Shown here: positions 1 to 12,053 of the stretch, piece after piece
Position numbering within the stretch: position 1 is the first letter of the stretch
Layout of the letters: every line of letters starts with the position of its first letter
Assembly (NCBI GenBank): GCA_006503535.1
Contig: QYRS01000015.1
Span: 1 to 64,000, forward strand
Length of the DNA stretch: 64,000 nt
Reading direction: 5' to 3'
Source of the DNA: Arthrinium phaeospermum
Taxonomy: Eukaryota > Ascomycota > Sordariomycetes > Amphisphaeriales > Apiosporaceae
Notes under the pieces: generated by a model
What the model saw: only the letters and a program-made list of their open reading frames with translations
The model's database searches: none
What the model was told of the DNA's origin: nothing
Made by a program: the position numbers and the translations under genes

Positions 1-242
1 CGTAGTCGTCATCGTTCTCGTATCCTCTATTCACTGATCCTCGGCCGCCAGTGGTCTCATCAATTTATTTAATACACACAATATACACACTCACACACTC
101 ATACTCACACACACCCTCTCTCTGCCTCTCCCCTCGCAATTGACTTTCACAGGCGCCAGTTGGTCTTCCCAGCAAACGAACTACAACCATCTAAGCATAC
201 CATGCAGTGACTCGATAGTGATAGCGCATACCCGCCGCAACC

Positions 243-849
243 ATGAAGTTCACCACCGTTGGTTTCGCCGCATTTGCGGGTCTCGCTGCTGCCCAGCAAT
301 CAGGACTCGGTTCCCTTCCCGAGTGTTCAGTAAGTCCATCCTTTCGTCCTCTTCGTCTAGGGTGTGCTATGCCTACCTACCTACTTGGTGTGCACACCAT
401 ACGACCAAAACCACAACATTAGTCACGTAGAACCACTGACTGATCACGTGTGCTCCAACAGAAAGGCTGCTTGAACAACTTTTCTGGGTCGGGCCAGCAG
501 ATCGGCGGCTGCCCCGCGACCGATGCCAAGTGCATCTGCGCCAAGAAGGAATTCATTGACGGCATCTCCTGCTGCGTGTCCGACGCCTGCAACAGGCCGA
601 CCAGGACGCCTCCATCCAGTTCGCCTCTACCTTCTGCGGCACGCTGGGCGTCCAGGTCCCCAACGTCGTCAGCTGCCCCTCCAAGTCGGCCGCCGCCAGT
701 GGGGCATCGGCCACCGCCGCAGCGCGCCCAGCAACACAGCAACGGCCGCCGCGTCTCCCTCTCCTGCCAAGGGTGCGGCCGGCACGGTGGTGGCCGGGGC
801 TGCGGGTGCTGCCTGGGCGGGTCTTGCCGCCGCGCTGGCTTTCCTGTAG
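243..849 (+). CDS. CFEM-domain, GPI-anchored cell-surface protein (two apparent 1-nt deletions)
   Basis: A small secreted protein of roughly 155 residues. Exon 1 is 243-329, the intron 330-461 (GTAAGT...ACAG), exon 2 462-849. Residues 1-18 (MKFTTVGFAAFAGLAAAQ) form a signal peptide. The Cys pattern PECS, KGC, GGC, KCIC, SCC, DAC, TFC, VSC has CFEM spacing; fungal CFEM domains act in haem/iron capture, adhesion or effector function at the cell surface. A Ser/Ala/Thr-rich stalk follows, then a hydrophobic C-terminus (GTVVAGAAGAAWAGLAAALA, then FL) typical of GPI attachment. The frame breaks twice. After SCCVSDACN (about 593) reading continues as QADQDASIQFASTFCGT one frame over, and near 718-721 it shifts again to reach the GPI tail. 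Each is explained by one missing base, probably a C in a CC pair. Family assignment is firm; whether the gene is intact in the organism is not. Confidence 0.85.
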
Positions 850-899
850 TAGCCACATGATGTACAAGTTGGTCCGAGGAGGCGCGGGCGGGTAGGGGT

Positions 900-927
900 G
901 GGGGGGGGGGGGGGGGGGGGGGGGGGG
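900..927. repeat. 28-nt poly-G homopolymer
   Basis: An uninterrupted run of G about 50 nt downstream of the CFEM stop codon, probably in its 3' UTR. It is the first of three very long G/C mononucleotide tracts in the first 11 kb. Length in an assembly is unreliable for such runs. Confidence 0.95.
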
Positions 928-3900
928 ATCTGAAGAATCGAGGACAAAGTTGGTTCCTGGCCGGGGAACATGGGACGCAACCAGGTAGTCGCTGTTTTCG
1001 GGCAGCTAGGACATGTTTGGTTGGCCACGACATCCGCTGGCATGTGCCGGAAAGCACGGCACTTGCATGTACCTGTATTTTATGTATGTTGTAATGTTAA
1101 TGTCCAAAGAGCCCGGGCTAGTTCGCAGTCGCTGCTGCTGCTGCTGCTGCTGCTGTGGGTGCTCCGCTCTCGTGCTCCGCCACTAAAAGTCCTGTCAAGG
1201 CTGGCTGTCACCTGTCACGGGAAATGGATGCGGTGCCATTCCGAACGCTACCGTAGGCGTCACTAGGTGGTCGGAAACTTACTGGCGCGACGTCAACGTC
1301 CGCATGAGGGAGGAGGGGTGGAAGGAGAAATCTCCGCCTCATCTTATTAGCTTCATGTGACGGCGATGGTATTGCGGTATGCATCCTCGCTCAGACGCCA
1401 GGGGGGGGACCACACCACCCGGGGCGCTTAGCTCAGAAGCGCAAACAAAACTGTGGGAGAGGAAGCCCCCACCCCCTTTGCTGCCCTTGGCTCTTTTTGG
1501 CAACCAGTTCGGGTACTGGCCGGTGACGGCTTGCTGGATCTGGAAGTTATCGCGCGAGGACAGCAGCTCAAAAGCATTGCTTGTTGACGAGATCCGAGCA
1601 GGGGCGGGCGGACGTAGGGGGTTCGCATAACTTGGCGAGGCGAAAGCGGTCCGCTTGGAGGTTCTGAAGAAGAGGGAATGGAGAATCTGAGATGTGATAT
1701 ATATATATATATGCTATGTATCAATTTTCCCTTCTTTGCAGGCGTACATTTGATATCTTTTTCTTGAGTGGAAAGCAGATGAGCACATGGATTGGTTTTC
1801 TTTGCAACGGGGCTTGACGGAAGCGATGCTGCAGATCCTCTTTTGCGGCTTCCGGCACTCGCAAAGCCTGCTTACATACCTTACGACTGCCGGTGACTAA
1901 GAAGATTGTATAATTAGGTACATACTGTACTCACCTAGGTGGATTATATAATACCCAATTGGGCAGCTGAAATCAATCCAATGCCAAGATGCAAGCGACT
2001 CTATAGCTTGGGCGATTTGAGAGTCCCATTGTGACCCGATTACGTCTATACATAGGTGATAGCTTCGGGATATTACAAGTCTTCTTCTTCCTGCTCCTCC
2101 TCCTCAATCCCACTCATGTCGTTTTAGGCCGGTGACGAACCCGTCCTGGCATCAAAGCGTCTTCGCATGAGCCCAGCGTGATGAGTTCACCTTATGGAGC
2201 CCCACGTTGGCGCTACGTGTCGCGAGAAACCGCCTTGCCCTTGCCAGTGCCTGGTTTCTGACGTTCAAGATTCCCCAGCTTTGTTGGACACCTCGAAAAC
2301 CGGAGTCTCCAATTTAATAAGATCTGGTACATATCACAGAAGCTGATCTCCAAGAGAACACGGTGTAAAGGCTGCTGGGGTAGCCAACTCTACAAATTAG
2401 GCACATAACATGGAGGAATGAATTGATGATACCTCTTATCAAACATATCGTGGATCGCACGCACGTCCGCACGCCAGCTCATCTGAGCGCAACTGTCGGT
2501 AGTAGCATTCGGCTTAGGATCCCGGATGCTCGTGGGCGCGATGAGGTGGAAAGGAGGGGTATTTTGTCCCGCCCGGCAAAGAAGATCCCATTGCTGTTGA
2601 CCGTCCCCTCCAAGAAATTACCCTAATAAGAAGATATAAGATTCAATAGGCCACTGCGACAGGTGTTCGGACCTGCTCGGGCCCTATGACTTATGGCGGT
2701 GACTTGAATTGACAAGGATGACAGCTGAGCCTAATGGAACACATTATCTGTCACCTGGTTCAGGCTCGACTCTCATTTGCAGCTTTGGGATTGATTCGCT
2801 CACCGAGAGGCCGGCCGGCCAGCCAGCCAGCCAGAAGGGCTCTTCAGCATTCGCTCGGAACGGCCGTTGATCACAAGAGCCGACGATTTCAGAACGTCCA
2901 TGTTTGGCAACAAAAAGGGAAACACAGGCCGGGGGTTGAGCGAAATGGGACCTTGTTTGGCCTGTCAACGTTTCGGCCTCGTTGAAACCTTCAGTCGACG
3001 CTGCTCCAGAATTGTCGATCAACAACCTTGGCAGTTTCCCGAAATCCCCGGTACCCTTGGCCTTGGGTTGCGTCGGTGCGGTCGCCCCCTGCCGATTGGC
3101 AATGGTGGTGGCTAGGGTGGACGATAGCCACGGCGAGCGGGAAGGGAGGGCACGAGAACCGACAATATTGGAGAGCTATTATTTTGCTGCTAGTACCGGC
3201 AGCCGCCCGTCGAACTGTGCCCACTGTGCTGCGTAGCACGATGCCTGGGCGTTTGCTTGTCGTTTGAATGGCAGAGAAAAAGTATCGATGTAGGCAAGCT
3301 GCAAGTGGGCGGAGATGGGAGAGGGCTCGGCCGGTTGGTATGTATTTGATCGAACAGAACCAATTTTTAAGAAAATTAGAGTCAGTGGCACTGTGGGCAA
3401 CACTGACTGGAGATCACTGGAGACCAGATGCTTTTCAGCTGCAAATCCCAAACAAGTGAGGCTCGCTTAGAAGACACGGAGCGAGGTACGACGCAAGAAG
3501 AAGAAATCCCGGAGTGCGCATACTGGATACTGTGTGATAGTGGTCAGTGGGCGGGGAGATGAGGCTCAAGCTATCCCACTGTGATGAACCAACCCAGGGG
3601 GATCCGGTGTGATTGGTTTTCCATGGCGCAGCAGCAACATGTCACTGTCCACGACCTGGTCCGATCGATCGAACCAGCGTGCCAGGTACGACGAAGCAGC
3701 CTCCAACCTCCAGCCTCTTGCAGAAGAAAGATTGAGGCGGTGTCCAATCGGCTTCGGGTTTCAAGACAAGCCAGTAGGGTACCAACCACAGCAAACAGAC
3801 CCGATGCGATGCCACCTACCAAGACGCCTAGCCCGTGTCCGTCCACTGCAACCCGGAAAGGGCAGCCATCGCCTGCACTGCTATAGCGCCTTCTATTTGA

Positions 3901-4031
3901 TACCCACCCGGGACTGGTCAAATTCATGCGTACTGTATGTAGCCTCAATCTCTTGAAGAGCAGGCCATCGCTTGCGTGCTGAGAGACTGAAAGGGTGCTT
4001 GGAGTAGGTAACCAATGTGCCTACATACCTT

Positions 4032-4090
4032 ACATGTACATTATGTACATGTTATTGATCTCTTAGCTAACGCTACCTACATGTAGCGTT
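4032..4090. repeat. Two adjacent perfect palindromes
   Basis: 4032-4041 ACATGTACAT and 4043-4052 ATGTACATGT are perfect inverted arms with a 1-nt spacer. 4069-4076 AACGCTAC and 4083-4090 GTAGCGTT are perfect arms around a 6-nt loop. They lie 16 nt apart in otherwise unremarkable intergenic DNA. They could form hairpins in RNA or cruciforms, or be remnants of a small element; no function is evident. Confidence 0.8.
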
Positions 4091-6031
4091 CTACCTAGCG
4101 CAGGCTGGGGCGCCGGATGTCAGAGTGTCCCTTGTCGCCTAGTCTAGTGCCCGCCCCGGACCCAAATCGCTAACTGACAATCATATCATGTATCTTATAA
4201 CCCCGACACCACAGGCGCGCACTGAACGGGCACAAATTACCAAGGGCCGCCGGGATCCATGGATATAAACTGTCAGATCTGGTGCGGCAACCACTGCTGC
4301 TGCCTACCAAGCATGCTAGCTATTTTCGTACCCGAGAACCCTGAGGATCCAGATTCGATGTGCCATTCTGTGACAGGACGACCGGGCATAACCAAGATTG
4401 GTGCTCGCTACAGGTAGTATCGAAGGTATGCAAACCTCCAAACATTGCACTCAGTCCGCCATTGTGGGTGGCCCGCCCCATTCAATTGACCCCACCCTTT
4501 GCTACACACATATGTTTATCTAGCCCCAAGCCCTCAGCCGTTTTGGTGGTTTTATTATAGCTCGTACTACTATAACAAGCCGGAGAATTCGACATGATGC
4601 AATTGGGATGGGGAGAAGAAAAGAAACAACTCCAGCTAAAGTGTTACCCAAGTCATGTTCGGGTTCTCCCGATCCCGACCGCGGGCAGCGATGACGCGGC
4701 GTGCATGACAACAACCGCCGATGCTATTCCAAATATCCATGTTTTTCTTAATAGTGAAGCCGCCGCCGCCTCCGCCCTCTCGTCGGGCTGTCTGTCACGC
4801 CCTGATACAGGGGCTCGTACCAACCAGCAGCAGGCAGGTAGGTACATTGGATGCTGGATAACACCTAGCTACCTAGGTTGGCTTCATTAGGTAGTAGTCC
4901 CCGGCTTGCTGCCCGGTTCACCCACCCAGAAGCCAGGTACACTAAAAAAGTTGGATTTCCCAACGGCCGTTGCTCTCGGACCCCTAACAGTGGGAGCACG
5001 TTAGCCAGTTCCACCATCTGGCGCGAGGGCTCAAAGCGAAACAACACACAATACGAGCCGCGAGAGTGTCATGTCTGGCGGCCGGGTCCAGTCGTTGCCC
5101 CGACTTCTTTTACTTCAAACGGCTTCCTTCTTTTTGTTCTTTGACAGGCCTAGCGTATAGAAGGAATGGATCATGGGGTTGCTTCGAGTTTCATGGATCA
5201 TTGAATCCATTCACCTTGGCCGACGGCCCCACATATCCGGAAGGTTGTTGGCCGATCTAGCAGCTCTTGATCTCTCCGTGCCGCGGCTGCTGGGCATATA
5301 CAGCAGCATCCTAGTTAATGTTCGGTCGTTGTTATTTTTCTGGGACGGCCTCTTCTTGTAGGTATTTTCCCGTCTCCATCCTAGAGCTATGGCGTAGGAA
5401 GTGCGGATGCCAAATTCACGGTCCACGACATAACTCTCTGCACATGTCACGGCCGTCTCAAGCTTCGGACATTGACTCGAAGGACTAAGTATCCGACAGG
5501 TCCGAGAGAATACGAGAGCAGCCGCCCATTTGCTAGCCACTGGTTATTGGCCCCGTCCGGAGCCCGCCCCGAGGAAGGACACACACACACACAAAGACAC
5601 ATACATATACTGTACGCCGACCGTCAACAGGCAACATGTAACAATGGATTCGTCTCTCTGTCTCTCGGAGTCGCCGTCCAGACAGCGGGTGATCCTATTC
5701 TCTCCGGAGTGGTCAGTATACTCTCGGCATTGTTTGGTAGTCGGCAAACCAGCTATGACAGCTAACCAGCCGGGAGCATGACATGAACCTGGAGCACTGA
5801 GCTGCCCAGTATCTGATTCAGGTCTTACTAAAGTGGACCACGGCGTTGGCAAAGAAGCACCGTGGGATATTTACAAAAGACGAAATGGAATGATACGAGT
5901 GTACAGAGTACATATTGCAATATGTTGCATATTGGTCACCTACCTATGTAGCATAAGTGCCAGTGGCGTCATCAATCAACTATGATGTAGGCATTGCATA
6001 TTATCTCTTATTCTGAGAGAAGCGAGCAGAG

Positions 6032-6066
<35 letters not shown>
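6032..6066. repeat. 35-nt poly-C homopolymer
   Basis: An uninterrupted run of C in intergenic DNA. It creates spurious poly-Pro and poly-Gly reading frames on either strand; these are not genes. Confidence 0.95.
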
Positions 6067-6067
<1 letters not shown>

Positions 6068-7426
6068 CACCACAGCTGTTTGGCTGACCCAGCCAAAAAG
6101 CAACTATCGCCATCGGTCGATTATGCATGAGCCTTTGACGAGCCAAGAACGATTTCGGGTAAGAAGAAGACGTCGGGTAATTTACGGGCGACTTGTAGTA
6201 GTACATAGTATGTAGCAGCAGCAGTAGTAGTATGTAGGGGTTAGGTGTATTCTTAGTTGGCGTACTACCATGAATTGAAACAAAAGAAAGAGTGCTCCTG
6301 CCCCTTCATGTTTGGCTGGACCCTAAAGTACATGCGCCCATCCATGGCTCTGGTGTTGCGCTAGGTTGTTCTTTCCGGTACTTGACCCAAGAGCTTGTTC
6401 TGTTGGACTCCAACTGAGGTCCTTTTTTTTTCCTTCTTCTTTCTTCTCCTTCTCTTTGGGCCTGCCCAAAAGGGCAAAAGATCCATCGAATTCATTCAAT
6501 CGCATCCACCCCGTTTGGTGGTGGTTGTACCTGCCTTCGCATATCCTATTTCTCGTCGTCCAATGCATCAGAACAATGCATCATCAAATGTCATGCTAAT
6601 GCTGCACTCAAGACAAGCCGACTGCCGCTGCAACTACCACTCTGCCGCCTGCGAACAAGTCCTTTTTCAGGGCTTTTGATCTTCTTCCATCGTGCTTATG
6701 TACAGACTTGACGTCCAATGCATACCCGTCAAATGATCAATCAATCAAATCAAATTGATCAACCCGTTTGAAGGAACAGACAGGGAACAGGGCAGGTACC
6801 AAAGTACCGCTTTGATCTTAGTGTCTCCCGAAGTCTTCTTTTTTAGACTCTTTTGCTCATCATCCCTTCGCATCCCAGACCTACACACAGACAAACGTCC
6901 TCCGTCCTTCTCCTCCTCTGGCCGGGCTCCTCCAGAAATTTCAACTTCCCATCCATCCATCCATCCTCTGGTCGTGTTACAGGCTACCAACCGTCATGGC
7001 TCTCAGACATGCCCGCCAGCTTAGACTGGACAGGCCGACCATGTCCAACCCACTCCCACCGGCTACGCACCCCTGCCCCCCCACGGAGCCTGTCGTCCCC
7101 ATCTATCTCTCTTTAATAGCAGACACCCATGCCCTTTAATACCGGCCTTGTCATACCACGATGCTCTGCTTCACCCTCAGCGAACCCCCCGTAGCCTGCG
7201 TATTATTGTAAGTGGGTGTAGGAGCGTGATGCGCCAGATGCCTGAATTGGGAAACTCTCGAGATCCACCGCCCTCGACAAACAACCTGGCTCCTCCTTAC
7301 CCTTACCTTGCCTCTGTTATTATTCCTTTTTGGCTCTACAGGGGGGCGCTTGCACGGCTTCCCTGCCTTTCTTTTTCTGGGGTAAGGCGACACATACTCA
7401 AGACACCGCAGCGACTGAGGGTTTCC

Positions 7427-7457
7427 TACTCCGTACTACGCCCGACTATATATATAA
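7427..7457 (+). promoter_or_regulatory. TATA-type core promoter with upstream TACTCCGTA motif
   Basis: TATATATATAA at 7447-7457 is a strong TATA box. The 9-mer TACTCCGTA (7427-7435) sits 11 nt upstream of it. The next credible coding start downstream is the 53-aa gene at 7757, implying a leader of about 270 nt (or an intron in the leader). Assignment to that gene is inferred from position. Confidence 0.5.
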
Positions 7458-7756
7458 GCCGCCGCGACATGCTGTCACCAAAACACTGCCTCTACTCCCC
7501 TCTCAGCCCAACACCCATACCCGACTACATAATCTTCTCTAGGTCTTTGCTCCCTTTCCCGAACCTGCTTAAGCCGTCTGCTAGAACAGGGTAAAGCACG
7601 ACATATCTGCCTATGTATGTAAGATGACCCTCCTGCCTTTGCTGCCGTGTACTGACCCGAATACCACTAGCATACCTACCCAGGCTTCTTTCCTCTTTGT
7701 CCAGCCTCCTCACTTTCACCCTGTTGGAGCTTCTATATCACATATGCTCGCCCAAG

Positions 7757-7918
7757 ATGTGTGACTTCATCAAGAACTACTACATATATACGTCGTGTGT
7801 CGATCCTGGTGCACACTACTTCCGGACCTCCATGGATGGCAGCAAGAAGCACGCGTGTCCTCGAGGGCCTCATGAGAGATACATCGTCTTGCCAGGCCAA
7901 TGTCCACTGTGCGGCTGA
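7757..7918 (+). CDS. Small Cys-containing conserved fungal protein, 53 aa
   Basis: A single-exon frame from ATG 7757. The protein starts MCDFIKNYYIYTSC and ends GPHERYIVLPGQCPLCG, with five cysteines (residues 2, 14, 34, 49, 52) and the pattern CVDPGAHYF in between. From general familiarity it resembles a widespread class of tiny fungal proteins that begin MC and carry a spaced aromatic/Cys pattern, possibly metal-binding; I cannot name the family. There is no signal peptide, so it is probably intracellular. The upstream in-frame ATG at 7697 gives an implausible hydrophobic leader and I prefer 7757, which begins the Cys pattern. A TATA box lies about 300 nt upstream. Moderately sure it is real because the composition is protein-like and unlike neighbouring random frames. 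Confidence 0.6.
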   Translation: MCDFIKNYYIYTSCVDPGAHYFRTSMDGSKKHACPRGPHERYIVLPGQCPLCG

Positions 7919-10900
7919 GGAACTCGTCGCATCCGGTGTGGACGCACCTCCCGTTCGGGTCTATTCTCCCCCTCTACGATTACAACAAGCCGCCACGGCT
8001 GGTTTCCATTCGATAGTGCAGTGACGAAAGGCCCGGGACTGGTTCTTTTGTGGAGTCTCGGTTGACTGGTAGCTCAAGTTGTGCAAGCCGCAGGTTGTGT
8101 GTCCTCTCTCCGGCCTCTCTCCGGCCCAGACGGGTTCAGACGAACAAGTACGTCCTATCTCTGTGGGTGCGCCAACTGCCAACTGCGAAGGACTGGTTGC
8201 CGTTGGGGTGCTGTTTTCCATGACAGGGAGCTGTATGTGGAGAGGCACAGGTGTCTGTCGCAAGAGATGGCATTTCCGACATGCGGCACCGGCAACAGCT
8301 GCAGCAATATGCAGCAGAGCTCGGTTAGGCGGTTGGTTGGGATGGTAATGTGAGAACCGGAGGCCGGACGTCGAGCTTCAATCCTAGGAGCACATGGCTT
8401 CCACGATGCCAGGCTCTATTCGGCACCCCTATTGGAGGGAGGGGGTGCTATCAACTGGGTTTCAGCGAAGCGTTGCTGCAAGGCGTCAGGGATAAACAAA
8501 AGCAGCCGAGGGATGGGACAAGGATCAGATCTCGCTTCTGGCACTGGCTGGAGGCAATGGCAATCTTGGGTTTCACAACAACATGCATTCTGGGCTGCAT
8601 GGTAATTAATTATGACCCTCTCACATGTGCGGGGCGTTCAGGAGTACGGCCAACCAGTAGCAATCCATGATTGCGGTGGTTCTGATATTGTATTATACGC
8701 TGTATTATAGCCCGTTGAGGGGGCCCGTTGTCCCCGTGATGGAATTCGTCATGAGCAGCCCCAAAGCCCAGCTTCGATGGACGGGGTGCACTATAGCAGC
8801 CTCGCAGATGCGACCATTGGGGCAGCAGGTTTTGGCGACTTAATATACGAGTTAGATTGCTGAGCTGTCATCGTCAGCCACCCATCATGGCCGAGCCATC
8901 CCCTCATTGGACCCGTCCTCGCGCAAGGACAGTCGACGCGAAGGCTGGAGGAGGATGAGACTTGAGCAAGTACTGGCTAAAATGAAGACGGGCTTCTTCG
9001 GGTCATGCGCAACATCTGCAATACTCCATCCCCCACCTGGGCAGAATCACTCTCTTTGACGGCAGCAGCCACGACTAGGCAAGACGATCATATTACTTGT
9101 GATCTTGCACAAGCGCAGTTTGTTGCCCTTCGCAGCGAGAAAGGGACTGAGGGCTATTTAGCTCGGCCGGCGAAGCTATCTTTTGTCATGCATAGCATCC
9201 CCGATTAGTGCCAGATCTGTTCTGAGATCGTCCTCGAATCAGGGATGGGGATAGGATGGGTCTCCAATCTGGGCGACCACTACTGCAGACGTACATAGCC
9301 GACAGCCACCAGCTATTTGTAAAGAGGCGCTGCAAGTGCACTGCGAACGAAGAGCCTCCAAAGATAAGTATGTGGGCGGTAGTTGCCTGGACAAAATGGT
9401 CGGTCCATAGGTTGGGAAGAGATGTACTTCCCAACACCAATCCTACACCTGCATACAATCATCCCCCGTTTGTCCTCTCCCTTCTCTTATGCTGTCTCCT
9501 TCATTTTCCCATTTTGCTTTTCACCCTTTTTTTTTTCTCTCCCTCACGTACTTCGTATACTGGCATGTGGAAGTCCAGAATGGCCTGAAGCGTTAATGTC
9601 GTTTGGCACAGACGCCCGAGCTGCATCAATCTCGAGTCCCCAGCCTTGTCAACCCTGCTGGCCCTGTATGCACGCACGCACGCACACACGCACGTACGCA
9701 CGCACGTCAAGGAGACCCGCTCACTTTAGTTGAGAAGAGACGAGACGACTCACTGGGTATCTGCTACTTGCCTGCTGCCTGCCCTGCTGTGGTAGTAGAG
9801 ACGGTTACGTACATGCGTGCATGATTAAAACAGGAATGCCCCTCGAGGCCACACACAGACACGCACGTCTGGAATCTGAAATGAGCACATACATACACCC
9901 CTCTCTGAAGCTTGCTCTCCCAAACGGCGGCGGCTCCGGCCTCGGTAAGTCAGTCGAGGCTAGAATGCGCGTCCCCAGCAAAGGACGTAGGGGTGGATCT
10001 AGACTGGGTGCTGCGAGTCCATTATGTATGCAGGTAGGGTAAGTGTCGAAGTGCCCTGGTTGTGACCCAAGCGTCCGAGAGCCGGCCATTATCTCCTCAC
10101 GCCCCTCACAATTGGGGCCTCCCCCGTGGAGTATGAAGTTGTTGACGACTTGGCTATTACAGCAAGCAGTATCTACCTGGCTGATGAGGTTGTGGAATGG
10201 GAGCCAAGGGTGAACCACTTGCTATTTATGTCTTCTGCCATCTCTCAACTGTCTGGTCGCGTGGGGGTTTCTGCGAATTCGTGTCCGAATGCGGGGAAAA
10301 GGGCAAGAGCAAATGTTTGGTCCCCCCTGATAACATGGAAAAAAGAAAAACTCGCCTATGTATACAGGACTGCCCGATCTGGCGATCTGAGAGCGATAGG
10401 ATACCCACCATTACCCGTACTGTACCTAGTCCACAGCAACATGCAAGGGCGACAATGCCGCCGAGTCGACCACTGCCGTCCCAGCCGGGCGGTGGTGCTG
10501 TGATATCGCAGAACGCCAGGACAGCCAGAGCATCATCATTTCCACGGAGGTAATGCTGAGCAAACAAACGAACGAGTGAGTCGCCCCCACCGTCGAAAAC
10601 AAGAAAAAAGAGGCAAGGTCAAGCGGTACGGTACAGTACGTAAGCCATGGCTGTCGTAGGGCAGGCTCGTGCGCTTTATGGATGCAGTGATAGCTTATGT
10701 AGCGGAGTGAAGTGGAGCTGGGCCGAGGGCAAGCAGCAAGGGACAAGGGTCCGGACGGGGTTCTGCTTTCCCACCGGAGGCGCGTCCGTTGCCCTCTGCG
10801 TTGCCCAACAATCGATGCGATACTACTATGCAGTGACTACATACATACCTATGTATCAGGGCATGAGGGAATCCCAACTCTGGGCCAACTCTGGGCCAAC

Positions 10901-11017
10901 GGGACTCCTACCTTATCAAAAGACCCTATGTTAACCATATGCAGTGGGTATTTGTGGGAATGCCGAGGCACCCCATGTCCTCCTTATGGGCGACGTGCAG
11001 AGCGTCTTGTTTGCTAT

Positions 11018-11060
<43 letters not shown>

Positions 11061-12053
11061 ATCCATCACCTGCAATCTTTGTCTTCGTCTTCTTCTTTTT
11101 CTTTTTCCTCCACTCGTCCAACCAGTCAGCCCAGACCTTCCTAGGCCTCCGTCATTACGGAAGTATATCAGCATTACCCCCGGGTGACGAAGGGGGTTGG
11201 GCGACAAGAGAGGGTTCATATCGTTACATAACTGCATCGTCCCATATATTGTTTTCATCATGTGTCGCCATAATAGTCTCTTCTATTTCCTCAGGTGAGG
11301 CTCTGGGGGTGCTGAAGCTGAAGCTGGGGCTGGGGCTGGGGCTGGGGCTGGAATGGTCACATTCAGCCTGACTGACCCATGATTTGTTCAAAGCAATCGG
11401 TCCTTGCACCTCCAATGCGTAGAGATGGAGCCCGATGCTGAGCCCGTTCCATAAGCGCTTGACCCCTGCCGACGAGGCCGCGCATCGCATCACGTCCGTG
11501 AGCTTGTGTCAGAACTTCCCCGTCTCTCTTAAAAAGGGGGGCCCGAGTTTCACAGCACACGGGGCCCCGAGCGAGATCTGGCCCGGTGTCACCGGTGGCC
11601 AGATCCCGCGGTGTCCACGAATAGAATAAGCATACATATGCGCCGATTAGGTATTCCATTTCGATGGTGTCAAGTGTCTTTTGATCAGGGGAGGGGGGGA
11701 TGTGGAGGTGCTCATCTGCAGCGCCGTGCTCGGACTCCCCTCTATCACCTGATCCTGGTGCACCGGAACAAACACTGTTCACCGTGGAATCTGCTACTGG
11801 TATAATTTCCATATGACAGGAGCGGCAAATGGGTCTGTTGGTCGAATGATTGTCTACCATCTACACAAGGGGTACGTCACACCGAACCAACATGTACGAG
11901 GGACGATGCCGGATGCCGGCCCTTCATCATATCGGGCGCCGTGTTCCCGAGTCATGAAGTGCTTTGAGAATAATCATGGCTGTTCAATTGCGGCTGCGCC
12001 TTTGCCCGACCGCGCACGAGGCTATACCCCCCCGCCCTGGCACCCACCGACCG
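7919..12053. other. Gene-less stretch of about 4.1 kb
   Basis: No convincing gene. It holds a run of ACGC/ACGT units near 9670-9707, the C42 tract (11019-11060) and GGGGCT repeats near 11322-11350. Open frames here overlap each other on both strands and show no domain. Confidence 0.55.
11019..11060. repeat. 42-nt poly-C homopolymer
   Basis: An uninterrupted run of C, the longest of three G/C mononucleotide tracts in the first 11 kb. Proline- or glycine-rich frames across it are artefacts. Confidence 0.95.

Larger units (their letters stand above)
928..7426. other. Gene-less stretch of about 6.5 kb
   Basis: I see no convincing gene on either strand: open frames are short, overlap on both strands and lack domain-like sequence. 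It contains a (GCT)n microsatellite near 1131-1155, a (TA)n run near 1697-1712, a GGCC/AGCC repeat near 2810-2835, two nested palindromes (4032-4090), an (AC)n run near 5580-5593 and a C35 tract (6032-6066). It may hold UTRs, noncoding transcripts or genes too divergent to see. Confidence 0.6.

Noticed and set aside
419..1057. Minus-strand Pro-rich frame over the CFEM gene
   Set aside because: Antisense to the CFEM exon, and its poly-Pro run comes from the G28 tract.
10712..11371. Plus-strand frame of 219 codons and a matching Gly-rich minus frame
   Set aside because: Both are created by the C42 homopolymer. Sequence outside the poly-Pro/poly-Gly run has no protein character.
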